A stretch of 64,000 nucleotides of DNA from contig NZ_CP046056.1 of NCBI RefSeq assembly GCF_016132445.1, positions 310,001-374,000 on the forward strand. Reading direction: 5' to 3'. A model generated the notes under the pieces. The model saw only the letters and a list, made by a program, of their open reading frames with translations, did no database searches and was not told the origin of the DNA. Positions 15,710 to 25,871 of the stretch are shown piece after piece (positions within the stretch are counted from its first letter, which is position 1; every line of letters starts with the position of its first letter). The translations under genes and the position numbers were made by a program. This DNA is from Venatoribacter cucullus (GTDB lineage Bacteria; Pseudomonadota; Gammaproteobacteria; Pseudomonadales; Oceanobacteraceae).

Positions 15710-16372
15710 CTATTTCCAGAAACCATTCTGTGCCAGAAAGGCCGGGGTTAACCGGGATTCCTGCGCGTTATTCTCAGCCTTACCGCCACTCAGTAATTGT
15801 TCAAGGTAGCGGGCAATAATATCCACTTCCAGATGCACCTGCGCACCGGGCTGCAGGTGAATTAAGGTGGTTTGTGCGGCGGTGTGCGGCACGATATTCA
15901 GTTCGAATCCTTCAGCACTCAGCGCGTTGGCGGTGAGGCTGACGCCGTCCACGGTAATGGAACCTTTGGCGGCGATGTATTTGCGTAAAGCGGTCGGCGC
16001 TTCGATGGTAAAGCGGATGGAACGGGCGTCGGCGCTGCGCTGTTTCACCACCCCCACGCCATCGACATGACCGGTAACAATATGCCCACCCATGCGCGTG
16101 GACGGGGTCATGGCTTTTTCCAGATTCACCGCCGTGCCGGCGCCCCAGTGCGCAATGCGCGTGTGCGCCAGCGACTCACGCGATACGTCGGCCACGAAAC
16201 CGTTACCGGGCAATTCCACCACGGTTAAGCACACGCCGTTGGTGGCGATGCTGTCGCCCAGACGGACATCGCTTAAATCCAGCGCGCCGGTGTGGATGCG
16301 CAGGCGCAGGTCGCCTTGCTTATTCTCCACCTGTTGTACGCGCCCGATGGCTTCAATAATTCCGGTAAACAT
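15710..16372 (-). CDS. ribE: Riboflavin synthase alpha subunit
   Basis: Dismutates two lumazine molecules to riboflavin and pyrimidine. The start [10 protein letters not shown] (16372) is the invariant N-terminus; upstream frame to 16447 is not family-like and overlaps the tandem-repeat spacer. Two tandem lumazine-binding barrels are visible: NGVCLTVVE and [14 protein letters not shown] in the first half, then [13 protein letters not shown] and [13 protein letters not shown] in the second. 220 residues is the usual size. It lies between ribD and ribBX; the ribD side is separated by a 90-bp repeat module rather than by tight coupling. Confidence 0.95.
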   Translation of the reverse strand: MFTGIIEAIGRVQQVENKQGDLRLRIHTGALDLSDVRLGDSIATNGVCLTVVELPGNGFVADVSRESLAHTRIAHWGAGTAVNLEKAMTPSTRMGGHIVTGHVDGVGVVKQRSADARSIRFTIEAPTALRKYIAAKGSITVDGVSLTANALSAEGFELNIVPHTAAQTTLIHLQPGAQVHLEVDIIARYLEQLLSGGKAENNAQESRLTPAFLAQNGFWK

Positions 16373-16394
16373 GGGGGTCCTGTTTCTATATGGT

Positions 16395-16484
16395 TTGGCG
16401 TTCAGGGTTGAGGGTTCGGCGTGCTCTGCAGCAAAATCCCAGCTCAACGCTCAACGCTCAACGCTCAACGCTCAACGCTCAACG
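16395..16484. repeat. Tandem 7-bp repeat with conserved flank, locus 1
   Basis: Six exact CTCAACG units (16443-16484) are preceded by a flank GTTCAGGGTTGAGGGTTCGG and GCGTGCTCTGCAGC. The same flank and a related 7-mer array occur in inverted orientation at 27537-27625. The last repeat unit overlaps the ribD stop codon, so the array sits exactly between ribD and ribE. Confidence 0.85.
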
Positions 16485-17585
16485 CCTTAACATCATCCGC
16501 AAATCACCGCCGACCATGCGCACATCGTGCCAGTGCCAGCGGATCTGTTCGTTCATCTGTTGCAGCCCCAGCGTCAGCAACGGTCGGGCATCGCTGCCTA
16601 ACAGCGTTGGTGCGCAATACAGCACCAGTTCATCCACCAGTCCGGCCTTCACAAAGGCGCCGGCCAGATGCGCGCCGGTTTCTACTAATACGTCGTTGCA
16701 GCCGCGCCGGCCCAGTTCGGCCAGCAGGGCGGTCAAATTCAGTTTGCCGGCGGGATTCAGCGGGCCTTGCCACACACTGAATTCACCCAGCGCGGCGTCG
16801 CGCTGTACGCGGTTACGGCGGGCGTCGCTGACGGCTAATAGCACCGGGCCGGGCAGTGAGAATAGCTTTTCATCACCGCTCAGGCGTTGCTGACCGTCAA
16901 TAACCACCCGCAGTGGCTGCCGCCACAGGCGTTCCTCCAGTGTAATACCGGTTTCGGCCGGGCGTACGGTCATGGACGGATTATCGGTCTGTACCGAACC
17001 GGCGCCGGTAATAATGGCGCAGCTTTGCGCGCGCAGGCGCTGTACATCGGCGCGGGCCTGCGGGCCTGTGATCCACTGGCTTTCGCCGCAGGCCATGGCG
17101 GTGCGGCCATCGAGGCTGTGCGCAAGTTTCAGTCGCACCCGGGGCATGCCGGTACGCATCCGTTGCATAAAGCCGCGGTTGAGTTCCTGTGCCTGCGCTT
17201 CCAGACAGGGGGTCATCACGTCAATACCGGCATCGCGCAGCAGCTGATAACCCCGGCCGGCCACCAGTGGGTTGAGGTCAGAGCAGGCACCGACCACGCG
17301 GGTGACGCCGGCGTTAATCAGGCCTTCGGCGCAGGGCGGCGTGCGGCCATGATGGCTGCAGGGTTCCAGTGTCACGTAGGCAGTAGCCCCACGTGCAAGA
17401 TCACCGGCCATGCGTAAGGCGTGCACTTCGGCGTGAGGTTCACCGGCTTTCTGATGCCAGCCTTCACCGACGATTTCGCCTTGCTCGCTGACAATAACGC
17501 AACCGACGCGGGGATTGGGGCTGGTGGACCAACGCCCCCGCTCGGCCAGCTGCAGGGCGCGGGCCATATAAAATTCGTGGTTCAT
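16479..17585 (-). CDS. ribD: Bifunctional pyrimidine deaminase/reductase RibD
   Basis: Catalyses the second and third riboflavin steps: deamination of the pyrimidinone and NADPH reduction of the ribosyl side chain. The deaminase domain (residues 1-145) has HAEVHAL with the zinc histidine and catalytic glutamate, and [13 protein letters not shown] with the two zinc cysteines. The reductase domain (about 150-368) has [26 protein letters not shown], and [19 protein letters not shown]. Length 368 matches E. coli (367). The ATG overlaps the nrdR stop codon by 4 bp, so the two are translationally coupled. The TGA stop lies in the 7-bp repeat array. Confidence 0.96.
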   Translation of the reverse strand: MNHEFYMARALQLAERGRWSTSPNPRVGCVIVSEQGEIVGEGWHQKAGEPHAEVHALRMAGDLARGATAYVTLEPCSHHGRTPPCAEGLINAGVTRVVGACSDLNPLVAGRGYQLLRDAGIDVMTPCLEAQAQELNRGFMQRMRTGMPRVRLKLAHSLDGRTAMACGESQWITGPQARADVQRLRAQSCAIITGAGSVQTDNPSMTVRPAETGITLEERLWRQPLRVVIDGQQRLSGDEKLFSLPGPVLLAVSDARRNRVQRDAALGEFSVWQGPLNPAGKLNLTALLAELGRRGCNDVLVETGAHLAGAFVKAGLVDELVLYCAPTLLGSDARPLLTLGLQQMNEQIRWHWHDVRMVGGDLRMMLRR

Positions 17586-18058
17586 TCTTTGTTGCCGCCG
17601 GGCTGGCGAGAGGACGACAGGCGCTCGATTTCGGCGCGGAATTCATCCAGATCTTTAAAGCTGCGGTACACCGAGGCAAAGCGCACGTAGGCGACTTCAT
17701 CAAGCTGGCGCAGTTCCGACATTACGCATTCGCCGAGCATACGGCTGGGTACTTCGCGCTCACCGCTGCCGCGCAGGCGTTGCTTAATACGGGTGAGGGC
17801 GGCGTCAATGTCTTCGACACTGACCGGACGTTTTTCCAGTGCCCGCAAAATGCCGGCGTGGAGTTTTTCTTCGTTGAAGGGCTCACGCGTGCCGTTCTGC
17901 TTGATGATGCGCGGCATCACCAGTTCGGCGGTTTCGAAGGTCGTGAAACGCTCACCACAGCTGATGCATTCGCGTCGGCGGCGGATCTGTTCGCCATCGG
18001 CGACCAGGCGCGAGTCGATGACTTTGGTTTCCGGGTGAGTGCAGAACGGACAATGCAT
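17582..18058 (-). CDS. nrdR: Transcriptional repressor NrdR
   Basis: Represses ribonucleotide reductase genes in response to ATP/dATP. The zinc ribbon is at the N-terminus ([15 protein letters not shown] ... CISCGERF), and the ATP-cone follows from about residue 49 ([29 protein letters not shown]). The final part [19 protein letters not shown] is typical. 158 residues, normal length. First gene of the nrdR-ribD-ribE-ribBX-ribH-nusB-thiL run, an order widely conserved in gammaproteobacteria. Confidence 0.96.
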   Translation of the reverse strand: MHCPFCTHPETKVIDSRLVADGEQIRRRRECISCGERFTTFETAELVMPRIIKQNGTREPFNEEKLHAGILRALEKRPVSVEDIDAALTRIKQRLRGSGEREVPSRMLGECVMSELRQLDEVAYVRFASVYRSFKDLDEFRAEIERLSSSRQPGGNKE

Positions 18059-18161
18059 GGCTGGTAAAGAGCGACTCTGAGGAGTTAAGAGGCGCGGATT
18101 TTAAGCCATTCAGCCGGCCAGCGCCAGCACCATAGCGGTGCCGGCGAGGCTGGTTTCCGCA

Positions 18162-19073
18162 TCAGGCTGCGCGTTGCGGGTTTTTGATCTGGTCGGCCAG
18201 CATACCGCCTTTACCCAGCAGTTTTTCACGCCAGTCGTCCAGCAACTGCACGGTATCGTGGTCGTTGGGGTGGAAACCCGGACGGAAGAAATCCAGGTAC
18301 TGCGGCAACAGTTGCGGGAACAGACCTTTCGGACTCCACAGATACCAGAAGCCTTTCAGGTTGCCTTTGATATCGAACAGCTTACCGTCCGACCACAGCA
18401 TGCGGGTATGGCCGATGCCGACCACGGCAAAGAAGAACAGGGTCACCACCAGCATGGTCAGTACGCGGGTGAAATAACCGCCACCGACCAGTTTGTACAC
18501 ATCGTAGGCCACGGTTTTGTGCTCATTTTCTTCCAGCGCGTGCCACATCCACAGCTTCAGCGCTTCCGGGTCCTGGATGTTTTGCTGATGTGCCGGATCG
18601 CGCAGCAGCTGCTCGGCCAGAATGGCGGTGTAATGTTCCAGCGCCACGGTAATGGCCAGCTGGATTTTTTTCGGCACAAAACGGCGGGTGAAACTCAGTA
18701 ATTTGCCCAGATCGCGGTCGAGATTATTGGCCGGATAGCCGTGTTTCTCGGCCAGATCGTTAAAGGCCTGGTGCTCTTTGCTGTGCATAGCTTCCTGACC
18801 GATAAAGCCCGATACCTGCGCTTTCAGCAGCGGGTCTTCAATGCGCTTGCGATAGTTTTTAACCGAATCGACAAAGAAGGTTTCGCCTTCCGGAAACAGC
18901 GTCGACAGCGTGGTCCAGAAGGTGGTCAGGTAGGGGCTGTCTCTGTACCAGTAACGCTTGGTGTCTTCGGCGAACACGAAATCCATGCGGCGCGGCGGAA
19001 TATTGGCCAGAGCGCCGGCGGTCTGACGAACAGTCGTGGTGGCGTTGGTTGCCTGAGCAGTGGCTTGGGTCAT
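18162..19073 (-). CDS. Predicted metal-dependent hydrolase, PF10118 type
   Basis: A 303-residue protein of the uncharacterised Metal_hydrol (PF10118) family, which has a ferritin-like diiron arrangement. Candidate metal ligands are the E and H residues in GQEAMHSKEHQ, ALEHYTAILAEQ and HALEENEHKTVAYD, spaced as expected for two E-x2-H sites. A hydrophobic segment VLTMLVVTLFFFAVVGIG suggests membrane association. GGGAG lies 6 nt before ATG 19073; GTG 19076 is an alternative. In other bacteria members occur near fatty-acid or hydrocarbon metabolism genes, but no such context exists here. It stands alone, with the hairpin-rich tract upstream. Confidence 0.82.
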   Translation of the reverse strand: MTQATAQATNATTTVRQTAGALANIPPRRMDFVFAEDTKRYWYRDSPYLTTFWTTLSTLFPEGETFFVDSVKNYRKRIEDPLLKAQVSGFIGQEAMHSKEHQAFNDLAEKHGYPANNLDRDLGKLLSFTRRFVPKKIQLAITVALEHYTAILAEQLLRDPAHQQNIQDPEALKLWMWHALEENEHKTVAYDVYKLVGGGYFTRVLTMLVVTLFFFAVVGIGHTRMLWSDGKLFDIKGNLKGFWYLWSPKGLFPQLLPQYLDFFRPGFHPNDHDTVQLLDDWREKLLGKGGMLADQIKNPQRAA

Positions 19074-19374
19074 CACAAACTCCCGGAATATTGTTGTTAT
19101 GGATTGGTACGGCGTACCGCAATGTGGGTATTAAAGCGCTGGCACTGGCCGGCCAGAAGGTAGCAATCGGACAATTTTGCTGGGCCGCCGTTGGGCCGGC
19201 GGCGGTTGCCAGGCGGTGTTTTACGGCCGCGGGCCGGCAGAAATGGCGGGAAGGCGCTGGTGGCTGGCCATTCTGGCCGCCAGAGAGGATTTTATGCCGG
19301 TGGAGATGGGGGTTCTAAGCGGCCAATACCCCGAATCCAGCGCTGGGCGCTGGTTGTTTTCAGCCTTGCAGGCT

Positions 19375-19534
19375 GGTCAGCCCCTTGGGCTGATACGGCC
19401 TGCGGCCGTTGGTTTAGCCGTCACTGCGTGACGGCTTTTTGCGGGCTGCGCCCGCTTTCACGGGGCTGCGCCCCTGTACCCCGATGTAAGGAGAGGTGTC
19501 TCCTTACAATCCTCTCTGGCCCGCGTCCCAGCTG
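19375..19534 (+). repeat. Inverted repeat, left arm
   Basis: Modules in order: GGTCAGCCCC...GGGCTGAT, the terminator-like GCCGTCAC/GTGACGGC, GCGGGCTGCGCCCGC, GTAAGGAGA/TCTCCTTAC (19486-19507), then CTCTGGCCCGCGTCCCAGCTG. The right arm (19986-20105) has the same modules in the same order on the other strand, with changes that keep the stems paired. Confidence 0.8.
19417..19440 (+). terminator. Terminator-like hairpin within left arm
   Basis: GCCGTCAC-TGC-GTGACGGC is a perfect 8-bp stem followed by TTTTT. Nothing coding lies just upstream on this strand, so it may be part of the repeat rather than a working gene terminator. Confidence 0.55.
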
Positions 19535-19540
19535 ATCCTT

Positions 19541-19639
19541 GCTGAAAAATTCCGACAACGCCCACGGATCGTAAGGTACCTCCTGTACCACGATCCTTGC
19601 CCGGCATCCCGCCGGGCATGGCTACCGGATTTTTTCAGC
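19541..19639. repeat. Branched stem-loop element A
   Basis: A closing stem GCTGAAAAATTCCG/CGGATTTTTTCAGC (13 bp, one T-T mismatch) encloses two hairpins: GGATCGT-aa-GGTAC with GTACC-ACGATCC (19566-19596), and CCCGGC/GCCGGG (19600-19616). The result is a three-way junction. Confidence 0.7.
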
Positions 19640-19722
19640 GGCGGGCTGGCCCGATTGGGCCGGTACAAACCCCTGCGGCTACGCCGGCATGGCTTTATTG
19701 GGCGCGCTACGCGCGCAAAACC

Positions 19723-19746
19723 AAAAGGAAAAGGAAAAGGAAAAGG
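19723..19746 (+). repeat. (AAAAGG)4 microsatellite
   Basis: Four exact AAAAGG units followed by AAAAA lie between the two branched elements. Such short tracts are prone to slippage; no gene is affected. Confidence 0.9.
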
Positions 19747-19831
19747 AAAAATTGTTCCGGCCGCAGGCCGACAAAAGCGATTCAGGTTGCTGAGGTTTTT
19801 CCCGGCCCATTCGTTCCAGCCCGATGTTTGG

Positions 19832-19917
19832 CAAAGCCAATAGCATCGTTTGGATGATTCCAAACGAGCGGGCAGGGGCATGGATGCCCCTTGGCCGCGT
19901 ATGCTCAATTGGCTTTG
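19832..19917. repeat. Branched stem-loop element B
   Basis: A closing stem CAAAGCCAAT-AGCAT with ATGCT-(ca)-ATTGGCTTTG gives 15 bp with a two-base bulge. It encloses CGTTTGG-atgatt-CCAAACG (19847-19866) and GGGGCAT-gg-ATGCCCC (19875-19890). The architecture equals that of element A: one closing stem and two internal hairpins. Confidence 0.75.
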
Positions 19918-19985
19918 GTAAACAAGGAAACGACCAGCGGGAGTAACAGCCGAAGGCTGGCCCGAAGGGCGAGCGAAGCGAGTAA

Positions 19986-20105
19986 CCAGCTGGAACGCGG
20001 GCCAGAGGGGTTCGCAAGGGGATACTTCCCCTTGCAATACCAGCGGCCGAAGGCCGCAAAAAGCCGTCACGCAGTGGCAGCTAAATCAGCCCAGCGGGCT
20101 GACCA
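19986..20105 (-). repeat. Inverted repeat, right arm
   Basis: Read on the minus strand it repeats the left-arm modules: GGTCAGCCC...GGGCTGATTTAGC, CACTGCGTGACGGCTTTTTGC, GCGGCCTTCGGCCGC, GCAAGGGGA/TCCCCTTGC (20014-20035), CTCTGGCCCGCGTTCCAGCTG. The last hairpin differs from the left arm at two stem pairs, T-A to C-G and A-T to G-C, both compensated. Confidence 0.8.
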
Positions 20106-20145
20106 ACCGGAAAGGCTGGCCAGGGCCCCGCTGGCCGGAAGCGGT

Positions 20146-21408
20146 TTACTTGTAAACCGGGAACTTGTCACACAGAGCGATAACCTTGGCTTTCACCTCG
20201 GCTTCGACCGCGTCAGACGTACCGTTTTCCAGTGCGTTCAGCACATCACAGATCCAGCCAGCCAGTTGGGTGGCTTCGGCTTCTTGGAAGCCACGGCTGG
20301 TGATGGCCGGGGTACCGATACGCACACCCGAGGTGACGAACGGTGAACGCGGGTCGTTCGGAACGGCGTTTTTGTTCACGGTGATGTTGGCGCGGCCCAG
20401 AGCTGCGTCAGCGTCTTTACCTGAGTATTCCTTGCCGATCAGGTCGACCAGGAGCAGGTGGTCGTCAGTACCGCCGGATACCACGTTGATGCCACGCTCA
20501 ATGAAGGTTTTGGCCATGGCCTGAGCGTTCTTAACCACCTGCGCCTGGTAGGCTTTGTATTCTGGAGTCATGGCTTCTTTGAAGCACACGGCTTTGGCCG
20601 CGATCACGTGCATCAGCGGGCCGCCCTGTGATTCCGGGAACACGGCGAAGTTGAGCTTTTTGTTCAGCTCTTCGTCTTCTTTGGCCAGAATCAGACCACC
20701 ACGCGGACCGCGCAGGGTCTTGTGGGTGGTGGTGGTGACGACGTCAGCGTACGGCATCGGGCTTGGGTACACGCCAGCGGCGATCAGACCGGCTACGTGC
20801 GCCATGTCGACGAACAGGTAAGCGCCCACTTTGTCGGCGATTTCGCGGAACTTGGCCCAGTCGACCACGCGCGAGTAAGCGGAGAAACCGGCCACAATCA
20901 TTTTTGGCTTGTGTTCAACGGCCAGACGTTCCACTTCGGCGTAGTCGATTTCGCCGGTGGCCGGATTCAGACCGTACTGCACGGCTTTGTAGATACGGCC
21001 AGAGAAAGATACCGCAGCACCGTGGGTCAGGTGACCACCGTGGGCCAGGCTCATGCCCAGAATGGTGTCGCCCGGCTGGCACAGAGCGAAGTAAACCGCG
21101 GCGTTAGCCTGGGAACCGGAGTGCGGCTGGACGTTGGCGTAACCGGCACCGAACAGTTCTTTGGCGCGGTCGATGGCCAGTTGTTCGATCACATCCACGT
21201 GCTCGCAACCACCGTAGTAACGCTTGCCCGGGTAACCTTCGGCGTACTTGTTGGTCAGCTGCGAACCCTGTGCCTGCATGACGCGCGGGCTGGTGTAGTT
21301 TTCAGAAGCGATCAGCTCAATATGATGCTCCTGACGGGCATCTTCAGCTTGCATCGCGGCCCAGAGTTCCGGGTCAAAATCCGCTATGTTCATGTCACGG
21401 CTAAACAT
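20146..21408 (-). CDS. glyA: Serine hydroxymethyltransferase
   Basis: PLP enzyme that interconverts serine and glycine while charging tetrahydrofolate with a one-carbon unit. All family marks are present: LIASENYTS near residue 33, [31 protein letters not shown], and [14 protein letters not shown] with the PLP lysine at K230. 420 residues, close to E. coli (417). I chose ATG 21408 (MFSRDMN), which has GAGG 7 nt upstream; the longer frame to 21426 would include that ribosome-binding site. A single-gene unit with 115 bp before the next gene; the structured tract lies downstream. Confidence 0.97.
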   Translation of the reverse strand: MFSRDMNIADFDPELWAAMQAEDARQEHHIELIASENYTSPRVMQAQGSQLTNKYAEGYPGKRYYGGCEHVDVIEQLAIDRAKELFGAGYANVQPHSGSQANAAVYFALCQPGDTILGMSLAHGGHLTHGAAVSFSGRIYKAVQYGLNPATGEIDYAEVERLAVEHKPKMIVAGFSAYSRVVDWAKFREIADKVGAYLFVDMAHVAGLIAAGVYPSPMPYADVVTTTTHKTLRGPRGGLILAKEDEELNKKLNFAVFPESQGGPLMHVIAAKAVCFKEAMTPEYKAYQAQVVKNAQAMAKTFIERGINVVSGGTDDHLLLVDLIGKEYSGKDADAALGRANITVNKNAVPNDPRSPFVTSGVRIGTPAITSRGFQEAEATQLAGWICDVLNALENGTSDAVEAEVKAKVIALCDKFPVYK

Positions 21409-21523
21409 CAGGGTTTCCTCACACAAGGGTGGTCGAAAGGGTTGAAATCGGGAAGGCCGGCATTCTAACCCAAACTCGGCGTTGTGGCACTTGAGTTCCT
21501 GTCATGTTGTGGCTGAATTCTGT

Positions 21524-24500
21524 TCAGGCTGAGCCGGGCGTCTGGCCTTCCAGCAGCAGTTGCCGGCAGGCATCCTGGGGCAGCGGTTTGCTGAACAGGA
21601 AGCCCTGCACTTCTTCACAGCGGGCAAAAATCAGGAATTGCAGCTGTTCCGGCGTTTCCACCCCTTCGGCAATCACGCCCATACCGAGGTTGTGCGCCAT
21701 GGCAATAATGGTGCGGGTAATCTGGGCGTCGTCGGCGTTACCGGGCAGGTTCTGAATAAAGCTGCGGTCAATTTTCAGGGTGTCTACCGGGAACTGCTTC
21801 AGATAGTTGAGCGACGAGTAGCCGGTACCGAAATCGTCAATGGACGTACGCACGCCGAGGCTGCGCAGGCCGCTGAGCACGTCCAGGGTGTGTTCAATAT
21901 CGTCAATCAGAATGCTTTCGGTCAGCTCCAGCTCCAGCTGGTCGGCACGGATACCGGCCCGCTCAATGGCGTTGCGCACCACGTTGAGGAAATCTTCCTG
22001 ACGGAATTGCCGCGCCGAGACGTTAACAGCAATACGCTGCAGCTGAATCCCCTGTTGCTGCCAGCGCGCCAGCTGGCGGCAGGCCTGTTCCAGAACCCAT
22101 TGGCCAATCGGCATAATCATGCCGGTATCTTCAATAATGGGAATAAACAGCCCCGGCGGAATGGTGCCTTTCTGGGGGTGGTGCCAGCGCAGCAAGGCTT
22201 CAGCGGCAATGGCACGACCGCTGGCGGCCTGATACTGCGGCTGGTAATAGAGTTCCAGTTCGCCGCGGTCGAGGGCATGGCGCAGGTCGTTTTCCAGTTC
22301 CAGCCGCTGTACGGCTTTACGGTTCATGGCTTCGTTGTAGAACTGCACGTTGTCGCGGCCGAGGTCTTTGGCGTGGTACATGGCCATGTCGGCGTTTTTC
22401 AGCAGTTCAATCACACTGTCGCCATCGTTGGGATAGACCGCAATACCAATACTGGCGCTGATAAAGACTTCACGCTGATCAAGGAAGTAGGGTTGGTTTA
22501 AGGCATACAGAATCCGTTCGGCCACTTTCACCGCCGTGTCGGCGGCGCTTTCCGGACTCTGCTGACCACCGATGGCGATGGTGAATTCATCGCCGCCCAT
22601 ACGGCACACCAGGTCGTGTTTTTTCACGCAGCTTTGCAGGCGCAGGGCGACGTCTTTCAGTACCTGATCACCGGCCGGATGACCCATGGAGTCGTTAATC
22701 GGCTTGAAGCGGTCAAGGTCAATAAACAGCAGCGCCAGCGCCTGGTCATGGCTGCGCACATCGTCCAGCATGCTGTTTAAGCGTTCATTCAGCTGGCTGC
22801 GGTTGGGCAGACCGGTGAGCGGATCGTAATAGGCCAGTTTGTGAATGCGCTCTTCAATGACTTTGCGTTCGGTAATGTCGGACACAATGATGATCAGGCT
22901 CTGCACATTATGATGCTTGTCGCGTACCGCACTGATACCGGCCCAGCCGGTGCGGATGTCGTGATTGGCGCGGCGGTAAGACACCTCCCCTTGCCAGTAA
23001 CCGTCGACCACCAGGGATTCGCCGATCATGGTGAAAAAGTGTGCTTCGTGCTGTTCGGTAGCAATCAGGAAATCCGGGGTTTTACCCAGCACATCCTCAT
23101 TGCGGTAGCCCGTAATGCCGGCAAAGGCCTGGTTGGTTTTCACGATCCGCAGCTGCGGGTCGGTAATGAGGATGGCTTCGTTACTGTTATCAAACACTTC
23201 GGCCGCCAGTTGCAGCTCGCTCTCCAGTTGCCGGGCTTCGCCAACATCACGGCAGATGCCGATAATGCCCTGCAGTTCGCCGTTATCGTTCCATAACGGG
23301 CTGGCCTGCAGCTCCAGTAACACTTCGGCGCCTTGTTTATTGGTGGCCAGTACGTCTTTGCGCACAATCAGCTGGCGCTGCCGGGCCTGTTCCGGCTGTT
23401 CCATGGCTTTGGCCAGCTCGACGCGGATTTTACGCGTAATGGAACGGACGTCGGCGTGTTTGAAAATGGCTTTAACCCCGACCCGCAGCAGCTCGTCGGG
23501 CTTGTAACCGAGAATGGTTTCTACCGACGAGCTGACAAAGTTGAAGTTCAGATGCACATCGGTGGCCCAGATCACGTCACTGATGTTCTCCGCCAGCAGG
23601 CGGTAGCGGCGTTCGGATTCCAGAATCAGTTCCTGCTGTTCAAAATCTTCCGTGACGTCACGGGCGGTGCCGATGTAGCGGTCAACGTTGCCGTTGGCAT
23701 CCAGCCGAAACGGCGTATCGCGGAATTTTATGATGCGGATGCTGCCATTGGCATGACGGAAGCGGGCCACGGCTTCCCGCGTCTGGCCCATTTTCAGGCG
23801 GCGGTTTTCGGCCATGGCGGCAGTGAAACGCTCAGTGTCTTCTGAGGCGGCGTACTGAATCCAGTTATTGCCATTGCTGCTGGTCTCGTCGTAACCCAGC
23901 AGGGCGGCCAGGGTGCGGTTACGGTACACAATGCGGTTGTGCAGGTTGTCGTCCAGCTCAATGACGTACACCACATCGGGCATGGCTTCCATTACCCGCG
24001 CCCAGAAGGCTTCCTGTTCGCGGATTTTTTCAACACTGCGTTTTTGTTCGGTTACGTCGATGATGCTGGCCAGTGCCTGGCCATCGGTACCGGAGCGCAG
24101 GCTGAGATTGATCCAGAAATTGCGGGTTTCACCGCTGAAGGTTTTCAGTTCCAGTTCCAGCTCGGTGGTCTGCAGCTGCAGTTCCAGAGCGCGTTTCAGG
24201 GTCTGACGGATTTCTTCGTATTGCGGTAACGTCAGATTGGCGTATTCATCCAGCAGCTGGGCGGGATCGCTGGCCTGCATCATGCGCACCGCGGCCTGGT
24301 TAAAACTGAGCGGGCGGATATCCCCTTCATTGTTAATAAAGTCGCGGATGTCGAGCAGGCAGTGGCCGACACTGGCTTCATCGAACAGGGCTTTGTAGCG
24401 CTGCTGACTCTCTTCGATGGCCTGGCGGGCATAAACCGCCTCGGTAATATCACGCAGCAACCAGACCACACCGGTGCGGCGGCTGCCTTCGTGCAGGGGG

Positions 24501-25702
24501 TTGCAGATTTGCTCCAGAATGCGCTCCTGCGCTCCGTGGTGCAGGCGCAGTTGTCGCTGGCTGGCGTCAAGCTGTTCGGCGGCCTCGCCACACAGCCCCC
24601 GGTTCCACAGCGCGGCCGGGTCTGGCCAGATTTCGCTCAGGCGGTGTCCCAGGCTCTGTTCACAACCCAGTGCCCGCAGCAATGCTTCGGCTCTGGGGTT
24701 GATGTAATCAATAACACCGCTGGCATCGGTGGATATGTAGGCGTCATTAATAGCGTTCAAAGCCCGCTCGGCCCGGCGCTGGGTATTCCGGCGTTCGGCA
24801 TCCAGCTGTTGGGCCCGCCGTTCCTGGCGCTGCAGCACCCACCATAAAACCCCGGTCAGAACGCTGAACAGCAGCAGAATCAGCAGCGGTGGCAGCAGCC
24901 GGTCACGGGCCATTTGCTGCAGGGTGCTTTTTACCGGCAGCGCGGCCACATCCCAGTGCATCAGCGGAATGGATAAGCGATACAGAATACGATCCTGGTC
25001 GGCCGGCTGCAGATGGGGCGGATTACGGGTGTCGGCGTAATAGTTGTGGCGCACAATAATGGCGTCGTTGCGGGTGTCGATCAGCAGCATCTCAAAGCCG
25101 CCGAAATCCCCGTCGTGAATGATGCCGGCCTGGTTACTGTAGGTGCGCCGATTAATAAAATAGTGGGGCTGACCGTCGTTATCTTCAAAACGGTTATAAA
25201 AGTAGAAGCCGGCCTGCTGGCCATAGCGCAGCATAAAGGCGCCTTGCTGGTCGCTCAGGCTGAGGACTTCAGCCCGGATATCCTGCAGTTCATCGGCGTG
25301 CAGGGCCGGGCCATGAGCCACCATTACTGTCATATCGGCGGCGTTAAGCACCCAGAAACCAGTCAGGTTATAAATGGCCTGCTGCATTTCTGCCCACAGG
25401 GCGTCGGTGGCGCCGGCTTCATTGGTGATGGCCCGGCTGAATTCATCGCGGTAGCCACGGCTGAACATCATATTGGTGTGGTGGCCTGCCTGCGCCAGCT
25501 GGCCGGCCTGGCGTACGTAATTATCCAGTGTCAGTTTTACTTCCTGCGTAAAGCGCTGTTGCTCCTGCTGCCACTGGCTGTAGGTGCTGTACAGCAGAAT
25601 GGCCGCCAGAAATACAAAGCTGAGCAGCAGCAACGGCAGGTTCAGGCGTGAAGACGACAACGAGGCGCGGGCCTCTTCGGCACGCTGGAAAGGCAATGAC
25701 AT
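21524..25702 (-). CDS. Multi-PAS sensor GGDEF-EAL protein
   Basis: A 1392-residue membrane sensor for cyclic-di-GMP turnover. Order: transmembrane helix near 21-41 ([16 protein letters not shown]), a periplasmic sensing region of about 220 residues, a second helix ([20 protein letters not shown]) near 270, then about five PAS or PAC-like modules between 300 and 970, several marked by RDVTE, CRDVGEA and VSDITERK ends. The GGDEF domain has intact [13 protein letters not shown], with [12 protein letters not shown] before it. The EAL domain has intact [16 protein letters not shown] and [10 protein letters not shown]. Both catalytic halves therefore look competent, though in such tandems one often dominates. 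I chose ATG 25702; the frame extends to a GTG at 25741. No operon partner; divergent from ettA. Confidence 0.92.
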   Translation of the reverse strand: MSLPFQRAEEARASLSSSRLNLPLLLLSFVFLAAILLYSTYSQWQQEQQRFTQEVKLTLDNYVRQAGQLAQAGHHTNMMFSRGYRDEFSRAITNEAGATDALWAEMQQAIYNLTGFWVLNAADMTVMVAHGPALHADELQDIRAEVLSLSDQQGAFMLRYGQQAGFYFYNRFEDNDGQPHYFINRRTYSNQAGIIHDGDFGGFEMLLIDTRNDAIIVRHNYYADTRNPPHLQPADQDRILYRLSIPLMHWDVAALPVKSTLQQMARDRLLPPLLILLLFSVLTGVLWWVLQRQERRAQQLDAERRNTQRRAERALNAINDAYISTDASGVIDYINPRAEALLRALGCEQSLGHRLSEIWPDPAALWNRGLCGEAAEQLDASQRQLRLHHGAQERILEQICNPLHEGSRRTGVVWLLRDITEAVYARQAIEESQQRYKALFDEASVGHCLLDIRDFINNEGDIRPLSFNQAAVRMMQASDPAQLLDEYANLTLPQYEEIRQTLKRALELQLQTTELELELKTFSGETRNFWINLSLRSGTDGQALASIIDVTEQKRSVEKIREQEAFWARVMEAMPDVVYVIELDDNLHNRIVYRNRTLAALLGYDETSSNGNNWIQYAASEDTERFTAAMAENRRLKMGQTREAVARFRHANGSIRIIKFRDTPFRLDANGNVDRYIGTARDVTEDFEQQELILESERRYRLLAENISDVIWATDVHLNFNFVSSSVETILGYKPDELLRVGVKAIFKHADVRSITRKIRVELAKAMEQPEQARQRQLIVRKDVLATNKQGAEVLLELQASPLWNDNGELQGIIGICRDVGEARQLESELQLAAEVFDNSNEAILITDPQLRIVKTNQAFAGITGYRNEDVLGKTPDFLIATEQHEAHFFTMIGESLVVDGYWQGEVSYRRANHDIRTGWAGISAVRDKHHNVQSLIIIVSDITERKVIEERIHKLAYYDPLTGLPNRSQLNERLNSMLDDVRSHDQALALLFIDLDRFKPINDSMGHPAGDQVLKDVALRLQSCVKKHDLVCRMGGDEFTIAIGGQQSPESAADTAVKVAERILYALNQPYFLDQREVFISASIGIAVYPNDGDSVIELLKNADMAMYHAKDLGRDNVQFYNEAMNRKAVQRLELENDLRHALDRGELELYYQPQYQAASGRAIAAEALLRWHHPQKGTIPPGLFIPIIEDTGMIMPIGQWVLEQACRQLARWQQQGIQLQRIAVNVSARQFRQEDFLNVVRNAIERAGIRADQLELELTESILIDDIEHTLDVLSGLRSLGVRTSIDDFGTGYSSLNYLKQFPVDTLKIDRSFIQNLPGNADDAQITRTIIAMAHNLGMGVIAEGVETPEQLQFLIFARCEEVQGFLFSKPLPQDACRQLLLEGQTPGSA

Positions 25703-25871
25703 GGCAATCCGTATGTGTTTGTTATTAGCGGAATCCGCCACAGTATAGCCATTGTGATGGCCTTGTGACGAGTTGCGCCAAAATACGGCGCATGCCGCCG
25801 GACCGGGTGCGGTTGCTATCCCGGTCTGTTTTGAGTAGCTTTGCCGGCAATTGCAACGAGGACCTTTTTAC

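Larger units (their letters stand above)
19077..20145. other. Gene-free hairpin-rich tract, about 1.07 kb
   Basis: No frame here looks like a gene. The DNA is packed with stem-loops: a large inverted repeat (arms at about 19375-19534 and 19986-20105), two branched elements between the arms (19541-19639 and 19832-19917), a hexanucleotide repeat, and further hairpins in the left flank (GGTACGGCGTACC near 19110, CCAGCGCTGGGCGCTGG near 19338). It separates the hydrolase-like gene from glyA, both transcribed leftward, so it is the downstream region of glyA and the upstream region of the other. It may be a composite of REP-like mobile repeats or a large structured RNA. Confidence 0.75.

Noticed and set aside
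15700-16500. FMN riboswitch in the riboflavin cluster
   Set aside because: The conserved AGGGTGAAATTCCC-type core was not found upstream of ribE, ribBX or ribD.
19191-20070. Several overlapping frames of 80 to 190 codons in the hairpin-rich tract
   Set aside because: Their translations are low-complexity products of repeats and stem-loops on both strands, with no start signals or family resemblance.
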